A stretch of 64,000 bases of DNA from Diadema setosum. Its lineage: Eukaryota; Echinodermata; Echinoidea; Diadematoida; Diadematidae. The position numbers and the translations under genes were made by a program. This document shows positions 9,916 to 22,475 of the stretch, in pieces. The stretch's first letter is position 1. Every line of letters begins with the position of its first letter. Location: positions 35,131,546-35,195,545 of the forward strand of contig CM067068.1 of assembly GCA_033980235.1 (NCBI GenBank), read 5' to 3'. The notes under the pieces are model-generated. The model worked only from the letters and a program-made list of their open reading frames with translations. It was not told where the DNA came from and made no database searches.

Positions 9916-12900
9916 TGTTTTAAATCATCCTACTATCCTGTTATAAAAACGTCATGTTACGAAATTTTGACTCCCGCTTGCCTCTAGTGATAAGGACAGA
10001 CAATGTCCAATTTACCATGAGCGTCTGTGAAATTTCATACTGAGTTAAAGAAATGCACTGGTATGTATGACATTTACAGTCATCACCTGTGAATTACACT
10101 TTGGTGTCACTATAGTAGCGTAAACAGCTTTGTGTACAGTAAAACGCCGTCATGGGTGATACAATCCAAGAAGAAATTTCAGACTGGCATTATAAACAAT
10201 TGACCCAATATAACACAGACATTAAGGCATGTGTTTTTCAATCCAAAGGGAAGTTACAGACTGTAAATCATAAAGAATGTACATTATTCCTGCATAAGTA
10301 AATACTTTACAAATGAGTAAAACAATGACCCTTTAATATCGCCCGTTGAGAACGACAAGGGCGCTAAGCTGTCATAAAACTCATAGTGTTCAAGACAACC
10401 CAACGCCCCACCCACTCCCAACAGACGATAAGTCAATTAAACACTTTTATATTATTTATAGTTTGTGTTTAAAGTCATTACTCAACTCTCTACCATCATA
10501 CTATTTCACATACAGATGAAGGAATAAGAAAAATAAAAACAATAAAGGGCTTCATAACTTGTGGTATTAAGGGTGGTTCGTTCAGTTGAGTGAAGAACAA
10601 CAACGCAAGTGTATTAATCAAATGAGGTTCATCTTAGCAAGTGAGCGTGGTTTGAGCTCGAGTCTAAGCACACACCTGAAAATGATATTCTAACAGGGAG
10701 AATGGGAAAAAAGAATTACCTACTAAGTCTTATTTTCCGTGGACAAACTCTGTGTACAGCTGCCCTGCCCGTTTTCGTAGACAAACTCTTTATCATATGC
10801 TGACAACTCCTTTGTGTTGTGAATGTATTAGCGCTGTCTTTGCAAGATCTGCGCCAACACACATACAAGTTACAACGTAACATAATACTGATTGAATGTT
10901 TTAGAAATCCTACTTTCCTATCAATAACATCATATTACAAATTTTAAATACCGGTTATTTCTTGTATTAAAGGAGAAACAATGTCCAATGTCCAATCTAC
11001 TATCAGCATCCATAAAATTTCGTACTGAGGTGAGGGTATGCATTGGTATGTATGACATACACAGTCATCATGCCTATTACACCTGGGTGTCACAAGTAGC
11101 ATAAACGTCAGCTTAGTGCACAATTCAATCCATGGAGAAATTACAGACTGACATCACGAAGAATTCACAGACAATTTACAGACTGTTAATCGTAGGGAAT
11201 TTACACAGTATAACACAGCATTGAGCATTTTGGTCCATGGGTCAATTTCAAAACTGAAAATCTCTGTTCAACCATTTTATGTTTCAAATAAGTTGAAAGG
11301 ATGAGAAAAAAACAACAACAACAATTGGGTACGGGGAAATATGGGCTTCCAAATCTTTGGCAGACTATCATAACAAATCATTGATAAGTCAACCTTAATA
11401 CAGAGCGGTCGTACATTCATAGCACGTCTGAGAAGAAATTAGTCTCAAAGTGAGAAAATCAAATGAAAAGGAAAAAAATATATATTCTTCGTAACTTTGC
11501 AATATTGAGAGTGGCTCGTTCGGTTTGAATGAACAGCAACACAGAAATATTAATCAAAATGAGCATTATCTTAGCATAATAGCATAATAGCATCATGTTA
11601 CAATTCTTTTTTTTTTCAAGTACCTGTTATCTCTTGTAATCAGTAGAAACAATAACCAATCTACCATTAACATCCATGAAATTACGTACTGAGGTGATGA
11701 AGCGTTCCACAGTACGTGTGACGTACACAGTCACCAGATGTGTATTACACTACCTTGGGTGTCACAATGTAGCATAAAGAGTTTTGTGTACACAGTGCAA
11801 ACACAGTCATGAGCAATTCAATCCATGGAGAAAGGTTGACTGACATCACGAGGAATTTACACAGTATAACACCATAATGTTTCACATACAGGTGAAGGTA
11901 TGAGAAAAAGAAAAGGACTTAATTGAGTATGGGGAAATAACTTGCGATATTTAGAGCGGCTCGGTCAGAGCGTAGTTTGAACTCGAGTCTAAGCACACAC
12001 CTGAAAATGATATCCAAACAGGAAAAGAAAAAAGGAGTTACATACTTGTTTTCCGTGGGCAAACTCTGTGTGCAGCTGCCTTGCCCGTTTTCATGGGCAT
12101 ACTCTTTATTTTATGCAGGTAATTGCTTTTTGTTGTGAATGTTTAAGCGCTGACTTTGCTCATGAACAGTAGGCAAAAATCTGTGCCAAAACACACACCA
12201 GTTACAACGTAACGTGATACTGATTGAATGTTTTAAAATATCCTACTATCCTGATGATAGGATCATGTTACAAATTTTGAATACCGGTTATCTCTTATAA
12301 GTACACATCTGGAAAGAAAATTAATCTCGACGTGAGTTAATCATATGAAAAGAAGAAAAAACAAACAAACAAACAAACAAACTAGAGACTTCATAACTTG
12401 CCATATTGAGAGAGGCTCGTTCAGTTTGACAGAACAACAACACATGTATATTAATCAAATGGGCTTCATCTTTAATAGCAAATGAGCGTGGTTTGAAGTC
12501 TAATCTAAGCACATGTTTGTAAATGATATTCTAGCAGGAAAGAGAAAGAAAAGAGTTATATACTTATTTCCCGTGGGCAAACTCTGTGTGCAGCTACTTT
12601 GCCCGTTTACATGGGCAAGCCCATTATCATAATGTTAATACAACATGGTGCTGATTAAATGTTTTAAAATATCCTACTGTCCTATTAATAACATTATGTT
12701 GAATATTTTTTAAAATACCGGTTATCTCTAGTAATCAGTCGAAACGATAACCAATCTACCATTAGCATCCATGAAATTTCGTACTGAGTTGATGAAGCCT
12801 TCCACTGGTATGTGTGACGTACCCAGTCACCACATGTGTATATTACACTTGGGTGTCACAATGTAGCATAAATAGCTTTGTGTACACGGTGCAAACACGG

Positions 12901-14760
12901 TCAGGGTAATTCAATCCATGGAGAAAGGCTGACTGACATCACGAGGAATTTACACAGTATAACACCGTAATGTTTCACTTACAGGTGAAGGAATGAAAAA
13001 AAGAAAAGAACTTAATTGAGTATGGGGAAATAACTTGCGATATTGAGAGCGGCTCGGTCAGAGCGTAGTTTGAACTCGAGTCTAAGCACACACCTGAAAA
13101 TGATATCCAAACAGGAAAAGAAAAAAAGGAGTTAAGTTTTCTGTGGGCAAATTCTGTGTGCAGCTGCTTTGCCCGTTTTCATGGGCAATTTCTTTATCAT
13201 ATGCAGGTAACTACTTTTTGTTGTGAATGTTTAAGCGCTGACTTTGATCATGGAAAGTAGGCAAACATTTGTGCCAAAACACACACCAGTTACAGTGTAA
13301 CATGATCCTGATTGAATGTTTTAAAATATCCTACTTTGTTTATCCTAATAATAGGATCATGTTACAAATTTTGAATACCGGTTATCTCTTGTAAATACAC
13401 ATCTGGAAAGAAAATTAATCTCGACATGAGTTAATCAATGAAAAGAAAAAAAATTGGGACTTCATAACTTACAATATTGAGAGTGGCTCGTTCAATTTGA
13501 CAGAACAACAACACAGGTATATTAATCCAATGAGCTTCTTCTTAGCAACTGAGCGTAGTTTTGAAGTCTAGTCTGAGCACACCTTTGTAAATAATGTTCT
13601 AGCAGGAAGGGGAAAGAAAAAAGTTATATACTTATTTCCCATGGGCAAACTCTGTGTGCAGCTGCTTTGCCCGTCTTCATGAGCAAGCCCATTATCATAA
13701 TAATTGATAAATGCTTTACGTTAATGTATGTATTAGCGCCGGGTTTATGCCCATGAGAAGTGGGCAAACCATTCGCCAACATACACTCGGTTACAACGTG
13801 GTACTGATTGAATGTTTTAAAATATCCTACTATCCTATTAATAACATTATATTAAATATTTTTTTTTTTAAATTACCGGTTATCTCTTGTAATCAGTCGA
13901 AACAATATCCAATCTACCATTAGCATCCATGAAAATTTCGTACTGAGTTGACGAAGCCTTCCACTGGTATGTGTGACGTACCCATAAGTCACCACATGTG
14001 TATATGACACTTGGGTGTCACAATGTAGCATTGTAAACAGATTTGTGTACACAGTGCAAACACGGTCATGGGTGATTCAATCCATGGAGAAAGGCTGACT
14101 GACTTCACGAGGAATTTACACAGTATAACACCATTATGTTTCACATACAGGTGAAGGGATGAAGAAAGAAAAAAAAAAGAAATATAAGAGACTCAATTGA
14201 GTACGGGAAAATATCTTGCGACTCGGTCAGTTTGAATGAAAGAAAAAAAAAAAACAAACCACGGGTATATCAATCAGATGAGCTGCATAGCAAGTGAGCG
14301 TAGTTTGAACTCTAGTCTAAGCTCGAGCTACTGTATAGCAAGTGAGCGTAGTTTGAACTCGAGTCTAAGCTCACTCTTGAAAATGATAATTCTAACAGGA
14401 AAAAGAAAAAAAAAAGAAGTTACCTATTTATTTTCTGTGGGCAAATTTTGTTTGCAGCTTCTTTGTGTGATTTTCATAGGCAAACTCTCAGGCAACTGCT
14501 TTATGCTAGGTATGAATTAAGGCTGAATTTGCCCATGAAAACGGGCAAACTCTACACCAACACATCCACACACAAGTTACATCGTAACATGATACTGATT
14601 AATGTTTTAAAGCATCCTACTGTCCTATTATTAAACATCATATTACAAAATTTAAACACCGGTTATCTCTTATGATAAGGACAAATAATGTCCAATCTAC
14701 TATCGCCATCTTATGAAATTTCGTACTGAGGTGGAGGTATATACTTACATGTATGAGAAT
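9900..14760. repeat. Higher-order tandem array, about 1.1-kb composite unit
   Basis: Degenerate units recur. The marker TGAATGTTTTAAAATATCCT and variants occurs near 9915, 10895, 12225, 12660, 13310, 13810 and 14600, with a partial equivalent near 11580. Other shared blocks are ACCGGTTATCTCTTGTAA, ACTTGGGTGTCACAATGTAG, TCAATCCATGGAGAAAGG and the dyad TTGCCCGTTTTCATGGGCAA. Markers alternate at short and long spacing, and the better copies pair into composite units of about 1.1 kb (12225 to 13310; 12660 to 13810). Purine tracts (AAAAGAAAAAAAGG) recur once per unit. No open frame is conserved. Confidence 0.75.
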
Positions 14761-14862
14761 AACATGCATAATTGAAAACGTACCATTTCTGTTACCTCAC
14801 TGAATTCTAAAGAATAATTATTAACTTGCCTAAAGCTCGTCTAGTGTTGATGAATGAGTTTC

Positions 14863-16077
14863 CTATTCTGAATCTGTCCAGGTGGTCCATGGCGCACGCT
14901 GATTTCCATCTCTGCTGAATTCTCTGGTTTGGAGTGTCATCTTTGCCCCGACTAATCGAAGTCTTGTAGCAACTTTTTGATCCCGGCGTAGTTTATAAGC
15001 AATGGATGCCAGATGACCTCTCTCCCTCTTAAGAGCCGGCGGAAGATCCGTCCGAATGGTGACTCGGGCGAAGTCGCGTACCGCGAGGTTGGTCATGACA
15101 ACGGTCCGCCAGGATGGCTGAGAGGCTCCAGGAACATCGTTTTGGGCACCTAGGGTCGTCGATTCGCCGGTGGAGTCCATGGCCTCGTTGGATTGAGCGC
15201 CGGTATCAGCACTGGGTGCGGTGGAAGTCGTGGGTTTAGGGATTGACAGTTCAGCTGGTATACGGCCTTCTCTATGAGTTATGTTGGCTTGTCGGGGACG
15301 GCTTTCAAAGGCATTGAGGAGGCGGTCACGGTCGTTCATTTTGATGAAACGAATGATGATTGGATCGGGCACGTTTTCGCGTGCACCAGCCGACTGTGGT
15401 CCTCGTCGTTTGAATGACGCCGGTAGCCTGTGAGCGTTTGCTATCTGATTTTTTGCTGCCTCCTCTTGTGAAAAATTCAGAAAATGACAGAGCAGATCCT
15501 GAACTACAGCGAAAATGTTTTCATTCCTATTTTCGGGTACTCCATATACAAGAAGGTTTTGTTTTCTTTCATGAACCTCCAGGAGAGTTAATTTGGTGTC
15601 CAGTTCCTCCTTTTCTTTCTTAATTTTCTCGTAGATTTCAGGAATGGCCTTGTTTTCAACCTCCGCTATCTTTTCAGTTGCGAACGTTACACTGATCTCC
15701 AAATCTGTTACAGTTTTCTTAGTTGCGGCTAGCTCTTTCTTGATGGTGTTCAGTTCTGTAATAACGTAATCAAGCTTGGTTGTTACCTGAGTTCAAAGTC
15801 CGGTGAACATGTCTTTTAGCTCCGCAATACCCGCCATGTAGGTAGACGTAGATCGGTCAGCATTTGGCGGGGTCAATTGTCCGGGGCTTATCACGTGCTC
15901 TGATTCCCGCGAAGTGGTGGAGGAAGATGGGTGCCGCGGAGGCTTTCCACTTGAAGTCGATGCAGAATTCAGTGACATTGTACTCGAGTTTGAAGGTTTC
16001 CTGTTGAGTTTTCTGGTGTCAGGTTGATATCGGAGGTTGTAGCCACTTTTTCCAAAACTCATGACTTGAAATATCAC
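14863..16077 (-). pseudogene. LINE ORF1 protein (L1-ORF1p-like), copy 1, one in-frame stop
   Basis: Read from 16077 down, the frame gives a Ser/Pro-rich N-terminus, a coiled-coil segment (KIKKEKEELDTKLTLLEVHE), an RRM-like core (RKQNLLVYGVPENRNENIF, NAHRLP, DPIIIRFIKMNDRDRLLNAF) and a basic C-terminal domain (TIRTDLPPALKRERGHLASI, YKLRRDQKVATRLRLVG) ending at TWTDSE. This is the Transposase_22/L1 ORF1p layout: an RNA-binding, trimerising nucleic-acid chaperone of the LINE RNP. One TGA at about 15791 interrupts the frame; coding continues in the same frame on both sides, and the related copy at 40524-42760 is open there. An isolated ORF1 is odd for a LINE, because 5' truncation normally removes ORF1 first, so it may belong to the same insertion as ORF2 at 5785-8968. 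Confidence 0.85.
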
Positions 16078-16111
16078 TTAGGGTCAAGTGTGTATTCCAC
16101 GCATAACTGTG

Positions 16112-16702
16112 TAGTCCAAGAGCTGGCTAAGACATACGTCTTTACTCTACAGAGCATCGAACCGAATGCTACATTGGAGTGGCATTAGTGTTTTCACCTC
16201 AGCGTTTTCATCGGGAAATGATGAAGAATAAAAAATACAGCAAAATCCACGAGGAATTGCTTTTTTGTTTGCATTTTAGATAAAGGGATATACACTGTAT
16301 CATAGGCTTTGGATATTCCCTTCGCCGTCTTGAATAAACACTAAACGCACCGCGTTTAGCTATGGACAGCATCACCCTTTGGATATTCCCTTCGCCGCCT
16401 TGAATGAATACTAAGCGCACCGCGTTTACAACAGAACACCTGTGGACATACCATGAGCTCCATGGACATACAGAAGACCGTGCTCTTGTTTCTATAGCGG
16501 TTAGCCTCGATTCAGTATAGGGATATAAAAAACGAGACTAAATTGGTTAAAAATTCATTTATTAGGACTAAGCTACTCATTTGGAAATGCTATCATAGCT
16601 TGATAAGCATATCTATGCCCAACAAACAAAATGACACCAAAAAGGTATTGCCACCTGAGATGGTACCAATAACCAATTTTTCGCCTCTTGGCCCATGGAC
16701 TA
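16112..16702. mobile_element. TA-site MITE, copy 2
   Basis: Bounded by TA-GTCCAAGAG at 16112 and CCCATGGAC-TA at 16702. The interior is the inverted counterpart of 4161-4640, including the two GGATATTCCCTTCGCCG modules. It lacks the strong left palindrome arm of copy 1. It sits 10 bp before repeat B copy 2. Confidence 0.65.
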
Positions 16703-16711
16703 CAGAACATA

Positions 16712-17381
16712 TGTGACCGTGCACTACAAAACAAACAAAAATTCGCACGCACTGATTTTGTGTGAGGACTAAAAATAGGTGAAAGGGTCAATTTGGTCCA
16801 TCTTGACTTTTACATACAATACTGTATTTTCCGAAAGAGAGGTCTTCTTCTGCCTGTACAGTGTCGGGGCAATCGTTAAACAGCCCGTTAACGATCCACT
16901 TTTATATATTTTTTGAAAGAAGAAGTCTTCTTCTATATTATGTTAAAATTTGGGATCATAAATGAACAGGAAAGTGTTTTTGTAGCAATTCTGAACACTT
17001 TTTTTTTATAGAATAGTATGATTAGGTGTGTCTTTAGAGTCTCCCTTTCATTTCTTAAAAAAATATATACGCACTCTTCACTTTCAACTCTAAAAACTTT
17101 AGAAAGGATAATACTACTGCTTTGAAAGTTGGTATCTATAATGGACAGAATGTGTTAATAGAGCATGACCAATTTCAGCTTAATCTGATAATCCCTTCAT
17201 TGTGGTTAAACTGGTAACTTTCTTTTTGTTCCATTCATTTCACAGGTAGCACAGCTTGGTGAAAATTAAACGCTTGAATAGACCCTGTGCTTCAGAGGCT
17301 CTTTTCTCAGTTCACACTTTTCTGAAGTGTGCTTTCTTTCCAATATTTAGATAGGTTAGGAGAGTCCATTTGATTTGAGTT
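16712..17381 (+). repeat. Repeat B, copy 2, left part
   Basis: Aligns with 2214-2810 and includes an extra segment near 16855-16925 not present in copy 1. It ends at GATTTGAGTT, where the DIRS element begins. Confidence 0.8.
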
Positions 17382-17410
17382 CTATTACGTAATACTTGTA
17401 TAAGTCTTCA

Positions 17411-17538
17411 GAGGTTAGCATTTCCCAGGTGTTTAAGGCAGTGAAGTCACATAATGAAATTCAAAGTAGGTAAAAATTCCAAGCAGTCCCAGTTGGCTAT
17501 AAATACCCGTGTCAGTGAGCAGCAAGCATCTTTTTCAA
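17411..17538 (+). repeat. DIRS left inverted terminal repeat
   Basis: From GAGGTTAGCATTTCCCAGG to AGCATCTTTTTCAA, inversely matched by 23571-23697 with a few substitutions. It contains GGCTATAAATACCC (about 17493), a TATA-like site that could serve transcription of the element. Confidence 0.9.
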
Positions 17539-18365
17539 GTGTGACGGCAGTGAATTATACCAGGGAGGTGAGACACCTCCCTGATTATACATCTCAAACT
17601 CACCTCCCTGATTATACATCTCAAACTCCAATGTCTAGTGATCGGGAAGACGACGCTACCTCTCAGCCCCCATCCCCGCGGGGAGATCAGGGCAGGGAAG
17701 GCCGCCTTGAAGCTCAACTAGAGAGAGTTATCCGAGATACTCTCCCGCTTCATGGATAGTGCGGCGGCACACCGTTGTAATGACAAACGGCATGCGAGCC
17801 ATGCCAGCTGGTGCAGGAGAGCTCCTCCTCCCGGCGATTAGTCCGGACATGCGAGCCATGTCCGCAGGGACAGGGGCGCTGCCCCGTCCATCGAAGACTT
17901 CAGCGAGCTAGCCAACCCCACTGGCAGCTCATCAGACGACGATATACTCATGCCAGCCTCCTTCCCGGCAAAACTGATTGCGTTGCCCTGTATGGGTGGC
18001 CTTGACTCTGCCCTTGTGGTTATGGTCATTTTGACAACCGAATTGATCCGGATGCCATGCCCTTACAGCCAAACTCTTTCAAAGCCTGGTACCAAATTTG
18101 ATTTTAACTTAAATTCTGATCTCATTTGGGCCAAATTTAAAAACTGGCTGATGTGCTAATGAAGGCAGTTACATTGCCACATCAGAAGGTAAGTCTCTAT
18201 AAAATCGCGAAGCAAATGCTCAGTTGCCATCGAATGCCCAAGCAGTTCTCACACCAAAAATCGAGAGCAAAATTTGGCGATCCTCCATCAGGAGGACTTG
18301 GGTCTTTCGAGCTCCCAACCTCTACAAGAAAATGTAGTGAAGGGACTTCTACCACATACATGTAG
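17454..18365 (+). pseudogene. DIRS gag-like leader region
   Basis: The frame at 17454-17759 gives a Ser/Asp/Gln-rich protein with an internal duplication (two HLPDYTSQT-type units, from the near-tandem CACCTCCCTGATTATACATC) and ends in a charged stretch (GREGRLEAQLERVIRDTLP). Later short frames to about 18365 are interrupted. No known domain is recognisable; the gag call rests on position before RT. Confidence 0.35.
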
Positions 18366-18978
18366 ATAAACCCTTTCTGAAATTCACAGATCATGCACGG
18401 ATAATCATCCATGCAATTGACACAACGAGAATTAAACAACTCATGTCACCATCGATGGCCTGACACTCCCGGGCTTTGCTTATCGTATAATCTGAGCATG
18501 CACCATCGAGATATCTTGAAACCCCTTCTCAACCCTTCTCAACAACACTTGCGCAGCAAGTCGATTCCACTTGATACAAAATTGTTCAGAAAGACATCTG
18601 AGAAAAATTGACAAGTGTCACATAAGCATACATCGTGGGTCATGAATGTCTCTACGCAAGCCAGCAAAATGGAAAAAAAAAAAGGATGAGTATACTGTCC
18701 AAAACCGTTCATTGCGGGAAATCTCAAGCTTTTCAAAGATGACTGGTCAAAATAATTTCCGATCCTTGGATATTGGCCGCAGTATTTGGCTATGAAACCA
18801 ATAGGTTCATTTCAACCCCATACCAATACATTTTTCCTCTAAAGTGTACATTCTACCGAGGAGGAAAAGGCAACCCATGAAGAATAATTGTCTCTGAAGA
18901 TTCTCGCAAAGCAAGCTATTAGAGAGATTCCTCACATGAAGTATCAACTCTATTCTAGCACTACCAAAGACTGGCGGT
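18366..18978 (+). other. DIRS internal region between gag-like leader and nested repeats
   Basis: No intact frame. Presumed degraded element coding sequence, because it lies inside the element termini. Confidence 0.4.
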
Positions 18979-19846
18979 CTAAGGGTGCGTTTATCAACTC
19001 CTTTTCTCGGCAGAAACAGGTTATCCAAACAGCTTTCAAGGAATTTTTACGAGTTGATAAACGCAAAGCTGTTTTGAAAGCCCTTTAGGAAAGCCTTTAC
19101 AAAAGGGTGCGTTTATCAACTCTCCTTTCTCGGCAGAAACAGGTTATCCAAACAGCTTTCAAGGAATTTTTACGAGTTGATAAACGCAAAGCTGTTTTGA
19201 AAGCCCTTTAGGAAAGCCTTTTCGAAAGCCCCAAATTTGTGGCTATCCAAACAGGTTTCCTAAACAGGTTTTCAGAAACCTGTTTGTAAAAGCCTTTTGG
19301 AAGTTGATAAACGCAAAGCTGTTTTGAAACGGCTTTGTAGTCTTGTACTTCAGTACTTGTACTTCTCCTCGGGTCGAATGGCGCAATGCAGCTGTGCAGT
19401 GACAGGCCAGTTAAAAAATCGTGTTCGCGAAGAGAGTTGATAAAAGCAACTATTTTGAAAGCCGTTTCTAAAGGGCTTTGGAAAGGGCTATCGAAAGCCG
19501 TTTAAACAGGGGAAAGTTGATAAACGCAGCCAAAGTCTCATGCCGCCACTCAGAAATATTTGAAGTATGTGCAAAACTGGAGCTGCCTCACAGATAGGAA
19601 GACAATTAATTCATGTGACATTGCATCATGGCTCGTCACTCTCAAAGGAAGATATGTCTCTATGATGGTAATTGCTTTTCGCCGTCCCTTCTTAGAAAAC
19701 AAGCGGCACATTAATAGTATACAGGCAGTCAGGGCTTTGGAAAGGGCTCTCGAAAGGGCTATGGAAAGGGCTTTCGAAAGGGCTATCGAAAGGGCTATCG
19801 AAAGCCGTTAAAACAGGGGAAAGTTGATAAACGCAGCCAAAGTCCA
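18979..19846. repeat. Nested repeats with GTTTATCAAC/GTTGATAAAC arms inside the DIRS element
   Basis: A unit starting AAGGGTGCGTTTATCAACT and containing TCGGCAGAAACAGGTTATCC and GTTGATAAACGCAAAGC occurs twice in tandem (18979-19095 and 19108-19220). The word AGTTGATAAACGCAGCCAAAG recurs in related form at about 19510 and 19820. A 12-bp unit AAAGGGCTATCG repeats at about 19735-19805, and a shorter version lies at 19470-19495. Terminal words are complementary (GTGCGTTTATCAACT / AGTTGATAAACGCA), so this looks like one or two foldback MITEs inserted between the gag-like leader and RT. Confidence 0.65.
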
Positions 19847-20490
19847 ATCATAAATTTGAAAACCTTGAACAAATTTGTAAGATACGAACACTTTAGAGTG
19901 GAACAGTTTCGCTTGATAAAGGCTTTAATTTTGCCCCTCCAAAGGGTGCATATTTATCGGTATCCGTTTACCTTGTTCATCAAGCAAAGTCTTTCGAAAT
20001 AAAATAGTATTTTTACTGCATTCCTTCAGTGCCTTCTATCTGGCCTTAATTCGACCCCACAGATTTTCCTTAAAGTTATGAAACCTGTCTTTGCCTCGGT
20101 CAGGAGTAGTGGCATTAGAACAATCACCTATTTCGAGGATATCCATATTCTTTCTCACACCAGAGAAGAGTGTCTCGACAAAGCCAATTTTATGATCAAC
20201 TTGTTGTCACCCTTAAAGAGTTTCAACCCAAAGAACGTCGAGACCTTCCTTGGTTCTCATATTAATTCCCAGCAAATGATTTTCAGTTTTTTCCTCAGAA
20301 CAAGATTGACAAGGTTACTGCCCTTGGAAATTCAATCTCGTACGGCAACGAAACCAAATTTCGAGATTTTAATGCCTTCCACAAAGAAATTTACATTCTC
20401 ATCACTTGTGACTAGAAAAAATACATCAACTAATGCTATGCGTAAAGCAGAAGATGACTTCGACACAAAGTTTGGTTTCGTTGCCTAGTC
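19844..20490 (+). pseudogene. DIRS-type reverse transcriptase remnant
   Basis: The frame starting at 19844 reads PIINLKTLNKFVRYEHFRVE, the characteristic N-terminal RT block of DIRS/Ngaro elements. After interruptions a frame from 20078 reads KVMKPVFASVR-type sequence, then TYFEDIHILSHTREECLDKA and ETFLGSHINSQQM. The catalytic box expected as Y-x-D-D reads F-E-D, so one catalytic Asp is replaced by Glu. Stops occur around 19990-20010. The family call is firm and function is lost. Confidence 0.8.
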
Positions 20491-21604
20491 ATGCGATACA
20501 AAACATTCTTTGGTGGTGGCTGTCTCGCAAGACAAAGAATTATTTTCCACCTTCATTAGCATGATAATTTCAAGCGATGCTAGCATCTCAGTATGGAGAG
20601 TAGTTAATTCTGAACAATGACAATTCCTTTGCTCAGAGAGTCTGGAGTGTCAAACAGAATTCCCTGCATAGCAATGTGTGTGAACCTCTTGCAATTCAGA
20701 ACGGTCTTGAAGCCCTGTGTGGCTCGTGTACAAAAAATTGTGATTATTCATAATCCGGTCAAACATTTCTACAGCTGGTAGCATACCTGACCCGAACAAA
20801 TTAACAGCCAACATTGGAATTGGTGTCTAGCAATTGGATATCAGCTTCACATTCAACACATAGTAGATAATCCTGAAGTTTTCTGCTTGTTTCGAAGAGA
20901 CATGAACAGCTAATTACTGTACATGTTTTTCACCACATAAGCCACAAACTCTACATACTAGATTAGCAGTGACTCTGACGTTGACCTTAATTTGCATCTC
21001 GGTTTCCCTGACCACCAGTTCGCTCCTCATGTCAAACGGAAGCCAAGTTTTATTGCCCTGAATTTTGATGCCTTGTTCCTTACCCTAGAGCGTTTCCAGT
21101 CCTCCACAAGCTTCAACTGAACAAGGTGACCTGAGCAATCCTGACTGCCCCTACAATGGTGGCGGCAGCCATGGGTCTCATTATTGCTCGAAATGCGAAT
21201 AGCTCCACCTCTATTACTCCACGAGAAAATTCTTGCCCCACACCCTCACCCACCGACGAGCCTCCAGCTAGCCGCCTGCATGGGTGCTATCTGCTAGCCA
21301 TGACAAGTGACAGACACATCGCAGCACACTGCAAAGTTCCTTTCATCATCATGGGGAGGCAATACCAATAAACAAAACAAATGATGGTGCTTGAAGACAA
21401 TAGCAATGATAGTATTCTGAACAATGTTGTGATCCTTTTTAACCCATCTACAGAACAGGTTGTCAACTTTCTAAGCCTATAGCATAGCTTTTCAACAAAG
21501 CCCACTCCATGATTAACTCATAGACCTGCTCGGTCTTCCATACTACCTGAAACCGAGAGCATGGCATAGGCAAACAGCCCCTATAGTCAGACTTATGAAG
21601 GGCG
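20491..21604 (+). pseudogene. DIRS RNase H region and linker, degraded
   Basis: Just after RT, about 20510-20560 reads NILWWWLSRKTKNYFPP, resembling the tryptophan-rich segment in the RNase H region of DIRS elements. No continuous frame follows. The frame 21156-21371 has no known motif. A methyltransferase domain, present in some DIRS elements, was not recognised. Confidence 0.5.
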
Positions 21605-22475
21605 TATCTAACTCCGGCCCTCGCAAGCCTAAATACAACAAGACTTGGGATGTTTCAATTGTTTTGAATCACTTTTTATCGTTTCAAGATACCTATGAAC
21701 TATAGATTCCTTCAGTGCCTTGAGCCAAAAACAATTTTCCTTGCTTGCACTCGTTTCGGCAAAACGTACACAAATTTAATGCTGAGACATCTAGTTCTTA
21801 TGACATTACTGGAAGATGAGGCCACGTCTGCACATGAGAGATATGAAAGGTATATCTCTAACCAGGTAATTAAAGTGCCTCCTTTTACCTCCAATCCTAA
21901 ACTCTGGGTTCCGATCATCTCTTCACGAGTATATTAAATGCACAGAACATCCCCAACGAGCAAGTTCAGAAAGCAAACTCATAATTTCTTCGAAACATCC
22001 CAACAAATCGGTGACGACAAGCATCTTGGAGCGGAGACTGAAAGCCAGTCCCTCGCAGCTGCTTGTATAAACACTTAAAATATAACTAATATAGTGTCAA
22101 TGGCTGTACAAATACATCCCTGTACACTGTGCTGACTGCTGCATACAATTATGTATGTATTGCTATGGGACTATGTACCGAGTTTGTACTGTCTTCGAGA
22201 TCATTATGAAAGGGTACCACAGGACGTACCTCGTGTTCACATACATAAGGATTTGGGAGCACAGTCATCCCGCGTTCATCCCAGACTCTGGTCTGTTAAG
22301 ACATCCAAGGATGCCAATATGAAAGGGGTGTCACATTCTCAGCTCATAGCTACAGAAGCGCCGCAACTTCTAAACTTTTGCGCATACATAGAGTATAAAG
22401 GTCTTAACGAAATCTTGTCCACAACTGACTGGACGAACACTGGTACATTTTAAACCTTCTACCTTCTAATCTAAC
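21605..22475 (+). pseudogene. DIRS tyrosine recombinase remnant
   Basis: About 21620-21690 reads PRKPKYNKTWDVSIVLNHFL, the N-terminal side of the recombinase catalytic domain. After a frameshift, 21706-21775 reads LSQKQFSLLALVSAKRTQI, containing the catalytic Arg (about 21765). Near 22335-22390 FSAHSYRSAATSKLL gives the HxxR box, and near 22430-22460 TTDWTNTGTF, one stop, then TFY gives the expected tyrosine segment. All main catalytic boxes are therefore visible but spread over frames. In DIRS elements this enzyme integrates a circular cDNA without target duplication, which agrees with the TT junctions. Confidence 0.8.

Noticed and set aside
19560..19811. Frame ending in ALERALERAMERAFERAIERA
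   Set aside because: Product of the 12-bp tandem unit inside the nested repeat, not a coiled-coil gene.
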